A DNA stretch of 64,000 bases from Sphingomicrobium sp. (GTDB lineage Bacteria; Pseudomonadota; Alphaproteobacteria; Sphingomonadales; Sphingomonadaceae): NCBI GenBank assembly GCA_025450755.1, contig JANWLR010000042.1, forward strand, positions 1 to 64,000. The letters are read 5' to 3'. Below the pieces are notes generated by a model. That model was not told the origin of the DNA. It saw only the letters and a program-made list of their open reading frames with translations, and did not search any database. This document shows, piece by piece, positions 53,011 through 61,042 of this stretch (its first letter is position 1; the number at the start of each line of letters is the position of its first letter). The position numbers and the translations under genes were made by a program.

Positions 53011-53424
53011 ATGCGGATCATGATGAAGTCGAAGATCCACCGGGCGACGGTGACTCAAGCCGATCTTAATTATGTGGGCTCGGTCACGCTCGATTCTGCT
53101 CTGATGGAGGCTGCCGACCTGTTGGAAGGCGAGCAGGTAGCAATCGTTGATATCACCAATGGCGCCCGGATCGAGACCTATGTCATCCCGGGACCGCACG
53201 AAAGCGGCCTCATCGGCATCAACGGCGCTGCGGCGCACCTCGTGCACCCGGGCGATCTGATCATCATCATGAGCTACGCTGTCCTCGACGACGCCGAGGC
53301 GCGGTCGCTGAGCCCGACAATTGTCCACGTCAACGGTCAAAATCGCGTGGTGAAAATCGGCAATGACGCAGCCGAGCCGGTTCCTGGTTCCAGCCAGCTC
53401 AGGGGCGATCTGGCGGCGGTCTGA
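53011..53424 (+). CDS. panD: Aspartate 1-decarboxylase
   Basis: [58 protein letters not shown] self-cleavage site. Confidence 0.97.
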   Translation: MRIMMKSKIHRATVTQADLNYVGSVTLDSALMEAADLLEGEQVAIVDITNGARIETYVIPGPHESGLIGINGAAAHLVHPGDLIIIMSYAVLDDAEARSLSPTIVHVNGQNRVVKIGNDAAEPVPGSSQLRGDLAAV

Positions 53425-54628
53425 CGTCCGAACTCACGAGCAGCCTCCACGGCTCGGGAAGGTAATCCGTCGACATATAATAATAGAACAGGCACTGGCC
53501 CGAACTCGCGCGGTTGATGCCTTTGGCAATCCCGAAGGCAATCTCTCCGCTGAACACGGGTCCGCCGCTGTCTCCCGGAACGCAGTTCGGACCCTTCACC
53601 GTCACCCAGGTCGGCGAACAGGGGCCGCCGCACAAATCGCCGGGCGGAGCGTAGTCGGTTAGCTCGACCGTCGCGCAACTGTAGCCGGAGCTTTCGCCAT
53701 AATGGCAGACGAAGTCGCCGGCGCGGGTGCTTGCGACATTGCGCCAGGTTGCGAGCCGCCGGAGCGTTCCGGCGCCTCTGTTTGAATAGAAGAGGGGCAG
53801 GGGCGAATCCGGACTGCCATTGATCTGCACGTCCTGATAGCCGGCCCCCCAGGAGCCGATCATCGGCAGGTTTTCGGTCGTGCCGTCGCGATCGACATAG
53901 GTCAAATCGTCGGGACAGTGAGCCGCAGTGGTAACCGCAGTGGTCTCACCGTTGGTGACCACGTAGGCCGTCGTGCAGAGATTCGGGCGGTCCGTCAGGC
54001 TGCTGAGGCCTTCCACTCGGCCGCCGCCATCCACCGTCATGTTGGATTCGTTGAGATCGTTGAGCACGACCCGCAACGGCACGCCGCTGACTTGCTCCGC
54101 ACGGGCGCGGATCGATGCAGTGCCGAGCTTCTGAGCATCGGTACTCGTAACGAGCAGGACGATTTCGCCGGTCCGTTGATCGTAGCCGGCTCCGCGCGCG
54201 CTCGGAAGGTCGGCACGCAAGTCGATCAGGTGCCTTCGCATGGCGACGACTGCCTGGGCGTGGGTGGCCCTCGCGCCTGTCTTAAAGCTGATGGGCACGC
54301 CTGCGGCGCTGCGGTCGGGGACAGGCTGGTCGCCTGTCAGCAATACGACGATCCGGTACTCGGGCGAATGCTCGATCGAGATCCCGGCAAGCCGGTCCGC
54401 GAATTCCCGGGCAATCGCGTCGGTTGCTGCGACGCTGTCCTGCTGGGCTTTCAGCCGTCGCTGGGCCTCTTCAACGGGCACTCCGAACTGGGCCGCATAT
54501 TGGATTGCATCGTCCGCCAACGCTTCTTGCTGTGTCTGAACCGGCTGTGCGCCTGCACTTCCCGTGGTAAGGGCGAGCGCCGCCGCAAAGGACCACAAAA
54601 TGAACCAGGATCTTGCTGCCGACACCAC
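53399..54628 (-). CDS. Secreted S1-family (chymotrypsin-like) serine protease
   Basis: 409 aa; GTG start, signal peptide, [28 protein letters not shown]; long N-terminal pro-region. Confidence 0.88.
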   Translation of the reverse strand: MVSAARSWFILWSFAAALALTTGSAGAQPVQTQQEALADDAIQYAAQFGVPVEEAQRRLKAQQDSVAATDAIAREFADRLAGISIEHSPEYRIVVLLTGDQPVPDRSAAGVPISFKTGARATHAQAVVAMRRHLIDLRADLPSARGAGYDQRTGEIVLLVTSTDAQKLGTASIRARAEQVSGVPLRVVLNDLNESNMTVDGGGRVEGLSSLTDRPNLCTTAYVVTNGETTAVTTAAHCPDDLTYVDRDGTTENLPMIGSWGAGYQDVQINGSPDSPLPLFYSNRGAGTLRRLATWRNVASTRAGDFVCHYGESSGYSCATVELTDYAPPGDLCGGPCSPTWVTVKGPNCVPGDSGGPVFSGEIAFGIAKGINRASSGQCLFYYYMSTDYLPEPWRLLVSSDVRPPPDRP

Positions 54629-55091
54629 CTTCGACCTTACTCCTCCGACCGAAGATCAGTTCCAGGCGCTTGTCGCCGACCTGACCGACGAAGAAAAGCA
54701 TGTCCTTCTCGAGCATGGCACGGAAGCACCATTTTGCGGCTTATTCCTGAACGAGAAGCGGCCGGGCGTATTCACCTGCCGGCTGTGCGGACTTCCGCTG
54801 TTCCACGGCGGCACCAAGTTCGAGAGCGGAACCGGTTGGCCTAGTTTTACGCAACCGTACTCAACCGATCATCTCAAATATGTCAAAGACAGTAGCTATG
54901 GAATGATCCGCACGGAGATCGTCTGCGGCCGCTGCGGGTCGCACCAGGGACATGTGTTTCCCGACGGGCCGCCGCCGACCGGCGAGCGCTATTGCATCAA
55001 TTCTGTCAGCCTGGCGTTCACCCCTGCAGGCGAGCGACTACCTGACAATCTCGGGCGTGGCGCTCCTGAGGGTGAAATCGTCGAAGGATAA
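54600..55091 (+). CDS. msrB: Peptide-methionine (R)-S-oxide reductase MsrB
   Basis: TCRLCGLPLFHGGTKFESGTGWPSFTQP, CGRCGSHQGHVFPDGPPPTGERYCINSVSL. Confidence 0.97.
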   Translation: MNQDLAADTTFDLTPPTEDQFQALVADLTDEEKHVLLEHGTEAPFCGLFLNEKRPGVFTCRLCGLPLFHGGTKFESGTGWPSFTQPYSTDHLKYVKDSSYGMIRTEIVCGRCGSHQGHVFPDGPPPTGERYCINSVSLAFTPAGERLPDNLGRGAPEGEIVEG

Positions 55092-55099
55092 CAAGAAGC

Positions 55100-55948
55100 A
55101 TGGCCGACCCGCGTCCCGGCGCCCCAAGAATTCCGATACTCGTGCTGTTCGTGTTCCTGCTGATTGCAGCCGTGGTCGGCGGCGTTGTCGCGCGGATGCT
55201 TCCGGTCGGCGCCGACGAATCCGCGCAGCCCCGAATCCTTGCCGGGCCGGGCGACGACAGCCTGGCGCCGCTGGTCAAGAAGACGGCGCCGGCGGTGGTC
55301 AGCATCGCAACGCTGGTTCCCTCTCCACTCGAACAGAATCCTTTGTACCAAGATCCATTCTTTCGCCGCTATGCTGGGATTCCCGACGCCGCGCTGCAGC
55401 CGACGATGGCCGCTGGCTCCGGGGTGATCATCGACGGCGCCAAGGGTCTGGTCATTACCAATTTCCATGTCGTCCGGAACGCCGAAGCGGTCCAGGTCAC
55501 ACTCAAGGATGGCCGTAAATTCGCTGCGGATCCTGTCGGGCTAGATCCTAACCTCGACCTTGCGGTCTTGAGGATCGGAGCCAAAAACCTGCCGACTTTG
55601 CCGCTCGGCGACAGCAGCAAGCTGCAGGTGGGGGATTATGTCGTCGCCATCGGCAATCCATTCGGGCTTGGCCAGACGGTGACCAGCGGAATCATCAGCG
55701 CGACCGATCGGCCGCTAGGGCAGGGCGATTCGCGTCGATTCATCCAGACCGATGCGCCGATAAATCCGGGCAACTCGGGAGGGGCACTCATCAACCTTCA
55801 TGGTGAGCTCGTCGGAATCAACTCTGCCCTGTTCAGTCCGACTCAAAGCGAGAGCAGCGCCGGCAATGTCGGCATCGGCTTTGCCATTCCGAGCAAGGTT
55901 GTGAAGCAGGTGGTTGCCGAAGCTGAGCGAGCGAAGCTGGCGCAATAG
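55100..55948 (+). CDS. HtrA/DegP-like S1C trypsin-like peptidase without PDZ domain
   Basis: GSGVIIDGAKGLVITNFHVVRNAEAVQVTL, NLDLAVLRIG, QTDAPINPGNSGGALINLHGELVGINSALFS; N-terminal TM anchor. Confidence 0.93.
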   Translation: MADPRPGAPRIPILVLFVFLLIAAVVGGVVARMLPVGADESAQPRILAGPGDDSLAPLVKKTAPAVVSIATLVPSPLEQNPLYQDPFFRRYAGIPDAALQPTMAAGSGVIIDGAKGLVITNFHVVRNAEAVQVTLKDGRKFAADPVGLDPNLDLAVLRIGAKNLPTLPLGDSSKLQVGDYVVAIGNPFGLGQTVTSGIISATDRPLGQGDSRRFIQTDAPINPGNSGGALINLHGELVGINSALFSPTQSESSAGNVGIGFAIPSKVVKQVVAEAERAKLAQ

Positions 55949-55949
55949 T

Positions 55950-56699
55950 TCAATCGTCAGCGCCGCTGCCGCTTCTTGAAAAGCTGTAGTCAATGCGGAT
56001 CCGGACCCAGGAGCCGACCAGTTCTCTTCCTCCCTTGCGTGGGGGTCGCACGCGGAACTGCCAAGCGGCCTGCCGGACCGCTGCGGCGAGATGGGATCCG
56101 TGAGGATATTGGTCGAGCTCGATGCAATCGTCGACCCGATCTCCAGCGATCGTCTTGCATTCGACAAGGCCCCAGCCGTCAGGCGGATTGGACGGGAGAT
56201 AGCCCGAGAGCTCCGCATCGGTCGGCTCGCGCGCCCATTCGGCGTTGAAGAGCAGTTCTCCATGCGGACCGCGACCGACTAACTCGCTGTCGCCGGCGCT
56301 GCCTTCGCCGGACGAGGCAATGTTGCGCAGATCGGCCGAGGCGAGTTGGTCGTGGCTCATCTCGATCCACGGCTGGCTCTTCTCGGCTGGAGCGGGCGGA
56401 GTGATCGTCGGTTTCACCGGCAGGATGATCGGCGGCGGCTTAGGCGTCGGCTGATTGATGGCGGTTCGGGTCTGACGGACAACAGCCTTGGTCGTCTCGG
56501 TCGAGGCGGCGCTGTGCGATTCCGGAACCAGGTCGATCGTGATCGCGGTCGATCGCGGCCGCTTGTCTGAAGCGACCACGCCGAGGCCCCACAAGACAAG
56601 CAAAAGCAGGAGGTTGACGCCGAGTGCCAGCGCGAATCCCGACGCACGCCGCTGCAACGGCGTTCTCTCATATGGCAGGGAGAGGCGATAGACTGACAA
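55950..56699 (-). CDS. TonB-like proline-rich membrane-anchored protein, hypothetical
   Basis: N-terminal TM, Pro-rich spacer (QPTPKPPPIILPVKPTITPPAPAEK), C-terminal globular domain. Confidence 0.65.
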   Translation of the reverse strand: MSVYRLSLPYERTPLQRRASGFALALGVNLLLLLVLWGLGVVASDKRPRSTAITIDLVPESHSAASTETTKAVVRQTRTAINQPTPKPPPIILPVKPTITPPAPAEKSQPWIEMSHDQLASADLRNIASSGEGSAGDSELVGRGPHGELLFNAEWAREPTDAELSGYLPSNPPDGWGLVECKTIAGDRVDDCIELDQYPHGSHLAAAVRQAAWQFRVRPPRKGGRELVGSWVRIRIDYSFSRSGSGADD

Positions 56700-56759
56700 A
56701 GCTCAGGATTTCTGCGTCCCGTTCGCGATTGACCTAGCCGAGGCCGAAGTGAACTGAAA

Positions 56760-57332
56760 ATGAAAGCGTTGAGAGTTCACCTTGCCCGCGTTCCCGAGCG
56801 GGCCGACGAACGCCGCGTGGCGCAGATCGTCATCAGAGACGCCCAGGAGAGCGACGCGGAAAGCATCGCTGCCATCTATGCTCACCATGTCCTCACCGGC
56901 ACCGCCTCCTACGATGTAGAGCCGCCTTCCGTCGTCGCCACTCGCGATAAGATCTGGCGCATTACCAAAGCCGGCTGGCCGTTTCTCGTCGCCGAGATCA
57001 ACGGGCAGGTGGCTGGTTATGCCTATGTCACACAGTTCCGCGACCGGCCCGCGTATCGCTACACCGCCGAGGACAGCATCTACGTCGACCCGGATTACAT
57101 GCGCCGCGGAGTCGGCAAGGCGCTGCTCGAGGCGTTGCTGCCCAGTGCCGCCAATTATGGCTTTCGAACGGTGATCGCGGTCGTTGGAGGTGCCGAGCCC
57201 GCCTCGATCGCTCTTCACAAGGCCTGCGGCTTCGACGAGGTTGGACAGCTGAGGCGCGCCGGCTTCAAATTCGGTCGATGGCTCGACAACGTCTACATGC
57301 AGATCGATCTGCGGGAGGCCAACGAAACCTAA
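56760..57332 (+). CDS. GNAT family N-acetyltransferase (phosphinothricin acetyltransferase-like)
   Basis: VIRDAQESDAESIAAIYAHHVLTGTASYDVEPPS, AEDSIYVDPDYMRRGVGKALLEAL; true start may be GTG at 56817. Confidence 0.92.
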   Translation: MKALRVHLARVPERADERRVAQIVIRDAQESDAESIAAIYAHHVLTGTASYDVEPPSVVATRDKIWRITKAGWPFLVAEINGQVAGYAYVTQFRDRPAYRYTAEDSIYVDPDYMRRGVGKALLEALLPSAANYGFRTVIAVVGGAEPASIALHKACGFDEVGQLRRAGFKFGRWLDNVYMQIDLREANET

Positions 57333-57499
57333 TCGTTCGCCGGGGCGCCCGGATGCGGGTCGCTCTCGATCAGCTGCTCATATTTTGCCACAAGATCCAG
57401 GTGCACCGAGCGCACCCAGTCCGATTTCGCAGTCTCGGCGGCCGCGCGCTCAGCGGCGATCCGCGCGAGATAATAGTCCCGGTCAGATTTCCTGGTCAT
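57329..57499 (-). CDS. Small hypothetical protein (56 aa)
   Basis: Not in ORF track: MTRKSDRDYYLARIAAERAAAETAKSDWVRSVHLDLVAKYEQLIESDPHPGAPAND*; stop overlaps the GNAT stop by 4 bp. Confidence 0.65.
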   Translation of the reverse strand: MTRKSDRDYYLARIAAERAAAETAKSDWVRSVHLDLVAKYEQLIESDPHPGAPAND

Positions 57500-57654
57500 T
57501 GCCCCACCCCGGCGTTACCAAATCAACCGGTCAGCTCTGCGGCTGCCAGAAAAGAGTTAAACACCAACGATTTAGACTGACAAGAACAAAGTTCCTGCTG
57601 TCTCGTATCCATTCAAGAAATTTGCGTCTGTCCGGCAACGACTGGGCAAAACTC

Positions 57655-57750
57655 GAAGCCCTGCTCGGGCGAGGGGATGGCGCCCGGGGCAGGGCTTCAT
57701 ACTCTGGTCTGCGGCGCCGCCCGAGCTCGCTGAAGACGAGGCGGCGCCGC
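57655..57750. ncRNA. Candidate structured RNA (two strong hairpins in a divergent intergenic region)
   Basis: GAAGCCCTGCTCGGGCG-aggggatgg-CGCCCGG(G)GCAGGGCTTC (57655-57698), and GCGGCGCCGCC...GGCGGCGCCGC (57711-57721/57740-57750). Confidence 0.4.
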
Positions 57751-57844
57751 TGAAGACAGGTTTACGCCCCTCCGATTACCCGCATGTGACCATTATTGGT
57801 TAATGCCGGCCAATCTCCCGATCGTTTCGGCGACGATGCAGGTT

Positions 57845-57870
57845 GGAACCCCAGTCGGCTCGACGACGTT
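57845..57870 (+). promoter_or_regulatory. EcfG-type (general stress response) promoter candidate
   Basis: GGAAC-N17-CGTT, 18 bp upstream of a 40-codon ORF. Confidence 0.45.
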
Positions 57871-57887
57871 CAGCCCGCCACCAAACC

Positions 57888-58010
57888 ATGGACGACAAGA
57901 CCATCAATCTTTGGCGGCAGATCGAGGATTGCCGGCGTCGCGGCAAGGGCCGCTCGGCAGACCGCTCCAAACCGGCGGCGGTGCCCACCCGCGAGACCGT
58001 CGCCAGCTAG
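57888..58010 (+). CDS. Putative 40-aa micro-protein
   Basis: Not in ORF track: MDDKTINLWRQIEDCRRRGKGRSADRSKPAAVPTRETVAS*. Confidence 0.4.
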   Translation: MDDKTINLWRQIEDCRRRGKGRSADRSKPAAVPTRETVAS

Positions 58011-58205
58011 GCTGCACTGGCGGGATTGTCGGCGCTAATCGGGCGCCCGCCCTATCTATTTTCAGCGGGAAGGCGCATATGCGGCGGCGCTATCAGTTGC
58101 GCATTGACGGTCTTGAGGCGCTTAAGCGGGCGTCCTTTTTCCTTCTCCTGCCGCTCCTAGCAAGAAGCGCCCCGGCGATCGGGGCCGCACGAGAGAGAAG
58201 AAAAT

Positions 58206-58457
58206 ATGACTACGGGAACGGTAAAATTCTTCAACGAGAGCAAGGGCTACGGCTTCATCCAGCCGGACGAGGGCGGGCAGGACGCGTTTGTCCACATCAG
58301 CGCGGTTGAGAACAGCGGCATGCGCACGCTGCGCCAGGACCAGCGCGTCACCTACGAGCTTCAGCCTGACCGCCGCGGCAAGATGGCTGCGGTGAACCTC
58401 AAGGCCGCCGATGGTGCGGCACCGGCCACGGACGAAGCGGCAAACGAAAGCGAGTAA
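58206..58457 (+). CDS. Cold-shock protein (CspA family)
   Basis: TGTVKFFNESKGYGFIQPDEGGQDAFVHISAVE; RNP1/RNP2 motifs. Confidence 0.97.
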   Translation: MTTGTVKFFNESKGYGFIQPDEGGQDAFVHISAVENSGMRTLRQDQRVTYELQPDRRGKMAAVNLKAADGAAPATDEAANESE

Positions 58458-58459
58458 GA

Positions 58460-58681
58460 GTGACCCAGCGGATGATCATCCGCAGCTCCAATCTCGAGTT
58501 CTTCCGGGCGCGCGCCGAACAGGCGCACGCCGACGCGGAGGAGGCGACGCTCGACCATGTGCGCGAGCGTTGCCGCCGCTCCGAAGCGGCGTGGCAGGCG
58601 CTCGCCGACCGGGCCGAGCGGAGCGAACGGCTACGTGTGTCGGAGGCGAAGCGAAAGGCTGAAGCCGGCCTCACCAGCTGA
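58460..58681 (+). CDS. Small helical hypothetical protein, co-oriented with csp
   Basis: 73 aa; GTG start 2 bp after the csp stop; EFFRARAEQAHADAEEATLDHVRERCRRSEAAWQALADRAERSERLR. Confidence 0.65.
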   Translation: MTQRMIIRSSNLEFFRARAEQAHADAEEATLDHVRERCRRSEAAWQALADRAERSERLRVSEAKRKAEAGLTS

Positions 58682-58803
58682 ATGTCCGCACTTCATGCGG
58701 TCCTAACCACAGTTAGCTTGCCTCCCGTTGGCAATCGGCGTTACTGCCGTTGCTGACGCCAAGGCGCCGAGTTTGCGTTCCTTTCTTGAAAAGGAGACCT
58801 GCG

Positions 58804-59097
58804 ATGAGCCTTCTTGATGGCATCCTCAACCAGGTGTCGGGGAACTCGACGGTCGAGAACCTCGCCGCAAAGGTGGGCTTGAGCCCTGAACAGGTCGAGC
58901 AAGCGGTCGCTGCGCTCGGCCAAGCCCATGCCGCACCCGGAGACACGGTAACGACCGCCGCGCAGCAGACGGGACTTCCGCAGGACAAGCTCCAGGAAAT
59001 CATTGGCCATATCGGCGGCGAGGGTGCGCTCGGGCGCTTCGCCGCGCTTTTGCAGCAGGACGGCGGAGTCCTCGGAGGCATTAGGAACATCCTGTAA
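58804..59097 (+). CDS. DUF937-like protein
   Basis: MSLLDGILNQVSGNSTVENLAAKVGLSPEQVEQAVAALGQAHAAPGDTVTTAAQQTGLPQDKLQEIIGHIGGEGALGRFAALLQQDGGVLGGIRNIL. Confidence 0.75.
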   Translation: MSLLDGILNQVSGNSTVENLAAKVGLSPEQVEQAVAALGQAHAAPGDTVTTAAQQTGLPQDKLQEIIGHIGGEGALGRFAALLQQDGGVLGGIRNIL

Positions 59098-59200
59098 CAG
59101 CGTAACAAGTCCCTGTTGTGTATGCGTTTTTCCGGTCTGTCAGTAGCCTGTGGGGTTGCGTCGATTGTGCGGCCTCCCAGTGCCGAGGGAGGAAAGAGCT

Positions 59201-59449
59201 ATGAAAAAACTCATGTTCGCACTCGCTGCGGTCAGCCTGGTCGCGAGCTCCGCGCCGTCGTTCGCAGCGGCCCCGTGCAAGGACTCCAAGGGCAAGTTCG
59301 TAAAGTGCCCAACCAAGCCCGCAGCCGCCAAGCCTGTCGCGGCCCAAAAGTGCCGCGATGCTAAGGGCAAATTCATCAAATGCCCGACCGCTCCGGCGAA
59401 GCCCGCGACCTGCCGCGACGCCAAGGGCAAATTCATCAAGTGCAAGTAG
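59201..59449 (+). CDS. Small secreted protein with three C-x9-C KGKF repeats
   Basis: MKKLMFALAAVSLVASSAPSFA signal; CKDSKGKFVKC, CRDAKGKFIKC, CRDAKGKFIKC. Confidence 0.75.
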   Translation: MKKLMFALAAVSLVASSAPSFAAAPCKDSKGKFVKCPTKPAAAKPVAAQKCRDAKGKFIKCPTAPAKPATCRDAKGKFIKCK

Positions 59450-59465
59450 GAAGAGGGAGGCTTTC

Positions 59466-60095
59466 ATGAACCGTCTAATCCTCGCGGCTGCGCTAGCCGC
59501 CGGCTGCACGCTCGCGTCCAGCACACCTGCACTCGCAGCGCCAAGGAATTACGATTGCTCCAAGCCTGGAAATGCCAACAAGGCGGCGTGCAAGACCGGC
59601 GCCAAGAACGCGCCCAAGGGCACGACCAAGCCTGCTCCGGCGGCCAAAATTGTCGCGCCGGCGAAGCCCGCCAGGGAAGCCAAGGCAGCTCCGGCCGCGA
59701 AGCCGGCGGCCAAGGTTGCGACGACGACCACCACCAAATCGGTCACCCGCAACTACGACTGCTCCAAACCCGGCAACGCCAATAAGGCGCAGTGCAAGGG
59801 TTCGACCACGGTCGCCACCAGCACGACCAAAACCATTCCCGCGCCGGCAAAGCCGGGCATGCTGCAACGGATGAAGAACGCCATGAGCGGCTCGTCGACT
59901 TCGACGCCCCAGCCCGCAACCGCCCCAAAGGCCACCCCTGCAGTACCGGTGAGGCCCGCAACGACTTCTAAGGCGACCGAGAACAACAACCCGGCCGGGG
60001 CGATCGCCCAGTGCAAGGACGGCACTTACAGCCACGCCAAGACCCACACCGGCGCCTGCTCGCACCATGGCGGCGTTGGGAAATGGCTCGGCTGA
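59466..60095 (+). CDS. Secreted Ala/Lys/Pro-rich repeat protein with C-terminal DUF3761-like domain
   Basis: Signal peptide; duplicated RNYDCSKPGNANKA(A/Q)CK; C-terminus CKDGTYSHAKTHTGACSHHGGVGKWLG. Confidence 0.78.
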   Translation: MNRLILAAALAAGCTLASSTPALAAPRNYDCSKPGNANKAACKTGAKNAPKGTTKPAPAAKIVAPAKPAREAKAAPAAKPAAKVATTTTTKSVTRNYDCSKPGNANKAQCKGSTTVATSTTKTIPAPAKPGMLQRMKNAMSGSSTSTPQPATAPKATPAVPVRPATTSKATENNNPAGAIAQCKDGTYSHAKTHTGACSHHGGVGKWLG

Positions 60096-60104
60096 GCGGC
60101 CTGC

Positions 60105-60833
60105 TTACTTGCCTGCCCGGCCCACCGGAGGAGGCGGAGCGGTGAACGCAGCCAAGTCAGCCATCCCGAGCGTTCGCTCGATGTCGGCGACCTTGGCCAC
60201 CGCCATGTCGAATCCGTCGCCGCCGAATTCCTTGCGCTCGATATCCTCGAACTGGTCGCCGAGTTCGTCATAGCCCTTCGGCCCGACCGCTTTCTTGAAG
60301 GCGGGAAATATGATCGTGTCCTCGCGAGCGGTGTGTGGCTCGTACATCCGCGAAAAAGCGGTGAGCACCTTCGCCATTGGTGCGGCGTCGGCGGTTGCGA
60401 CGCGGCCCGCTTTCGTTCGGTCGATGATGTAAGCAGTAATCTCCCGCCCGCGTGCATGCTGAGCGAGGAGCGTATCGACCAGCCTCGCAGCTTCGCCGCC
60501 GGCGTTGCGGACGATCGGAAAGATATGCGCCTCCTCCAGGAGCTGCTCGTGATAGTGCTCGCCAAACGCCTGGAAGAGCTTCGCTGCATTGGCCAGCGCG
60601 GCTGCGTCGATCGCGGCGGGGTTGGCGGCGAGCTTCGGAGCGACCTCGCGATAGACGATGAGGACTCGGCGGAGCACGCCATGCTCGCGCATCAGGTCCT
60701 CGTTGCACGTGACCTCGCCGCCTTGCTCCTTGTCCTCGTCGCGGTCCTTGCATCCGCCGAGCGCAAGGGCGGAGCCGGCAAGCGCGACCCCCGCGAGCGA
60801 GACGAGTGCACTCCTGCGGTCCTGGTTTGTCAT
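60105..60833 (-). CDS. Hemerythrin-domain lipoprotein
   Basis: MTNQDRRSALVSLAGVALAGSALALGGC (RR plus lipobox-like LGGC); MREHGVLRR, EHYHEQLLEEAHIFP, LLAQHARGRE, YEPHTAREDTIIFPAF hemerythrin ligand pattern. Confidence 0.85.
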   Translation of the reverse strand: MTNQDRRSALVSLAGVALAGSALALGGCKDRDEDKEQGGEVTCNEDLMREHGVLRRVLIVYREVAPKLAANPAAIDAAALANAAKLFQAFGEHYHEQLLEEAHIFPIVRNAGGEAARLVDTLLAQHARGREITAYIIDRTKAGRVATADAAPMAKVLTAFSRMYEPHTAREDTIIFPAFKKAVGPKGYDELGDQFEDIERKEFGGDGFDMAVAKVADIERTLGMADLAAFTAPPPPVGRAGK

Positions 60834-61042
60834 TGCAGCTTCCCTTCTGCCGGTGCGTCGCCCCTTAGCCTGTGGCGGCGGCGCCGGACGCGCCAGTTAC
60901 AAATCGGGTGCGGGGCGGGGTGAAAGGTCACAAAGGTCGCGCCGCTACGCGCACGCGCGAAGGGAAATAAGCCCGAAGGCGAAGAAGAAGGCGAAGCGGT
61001 CCATAGCACGATGCCTATGCGCAGAACGCGCTTTTCGCGGGG

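Noticed and set aside
57550-57590. EcfG-like promoter for the 56-aa minus-strand ORF (AACG ... GTTCC on plus strand)
   Set aside because: Spacing is 21 nt rather than 16-17, so it does not fit the consensus.
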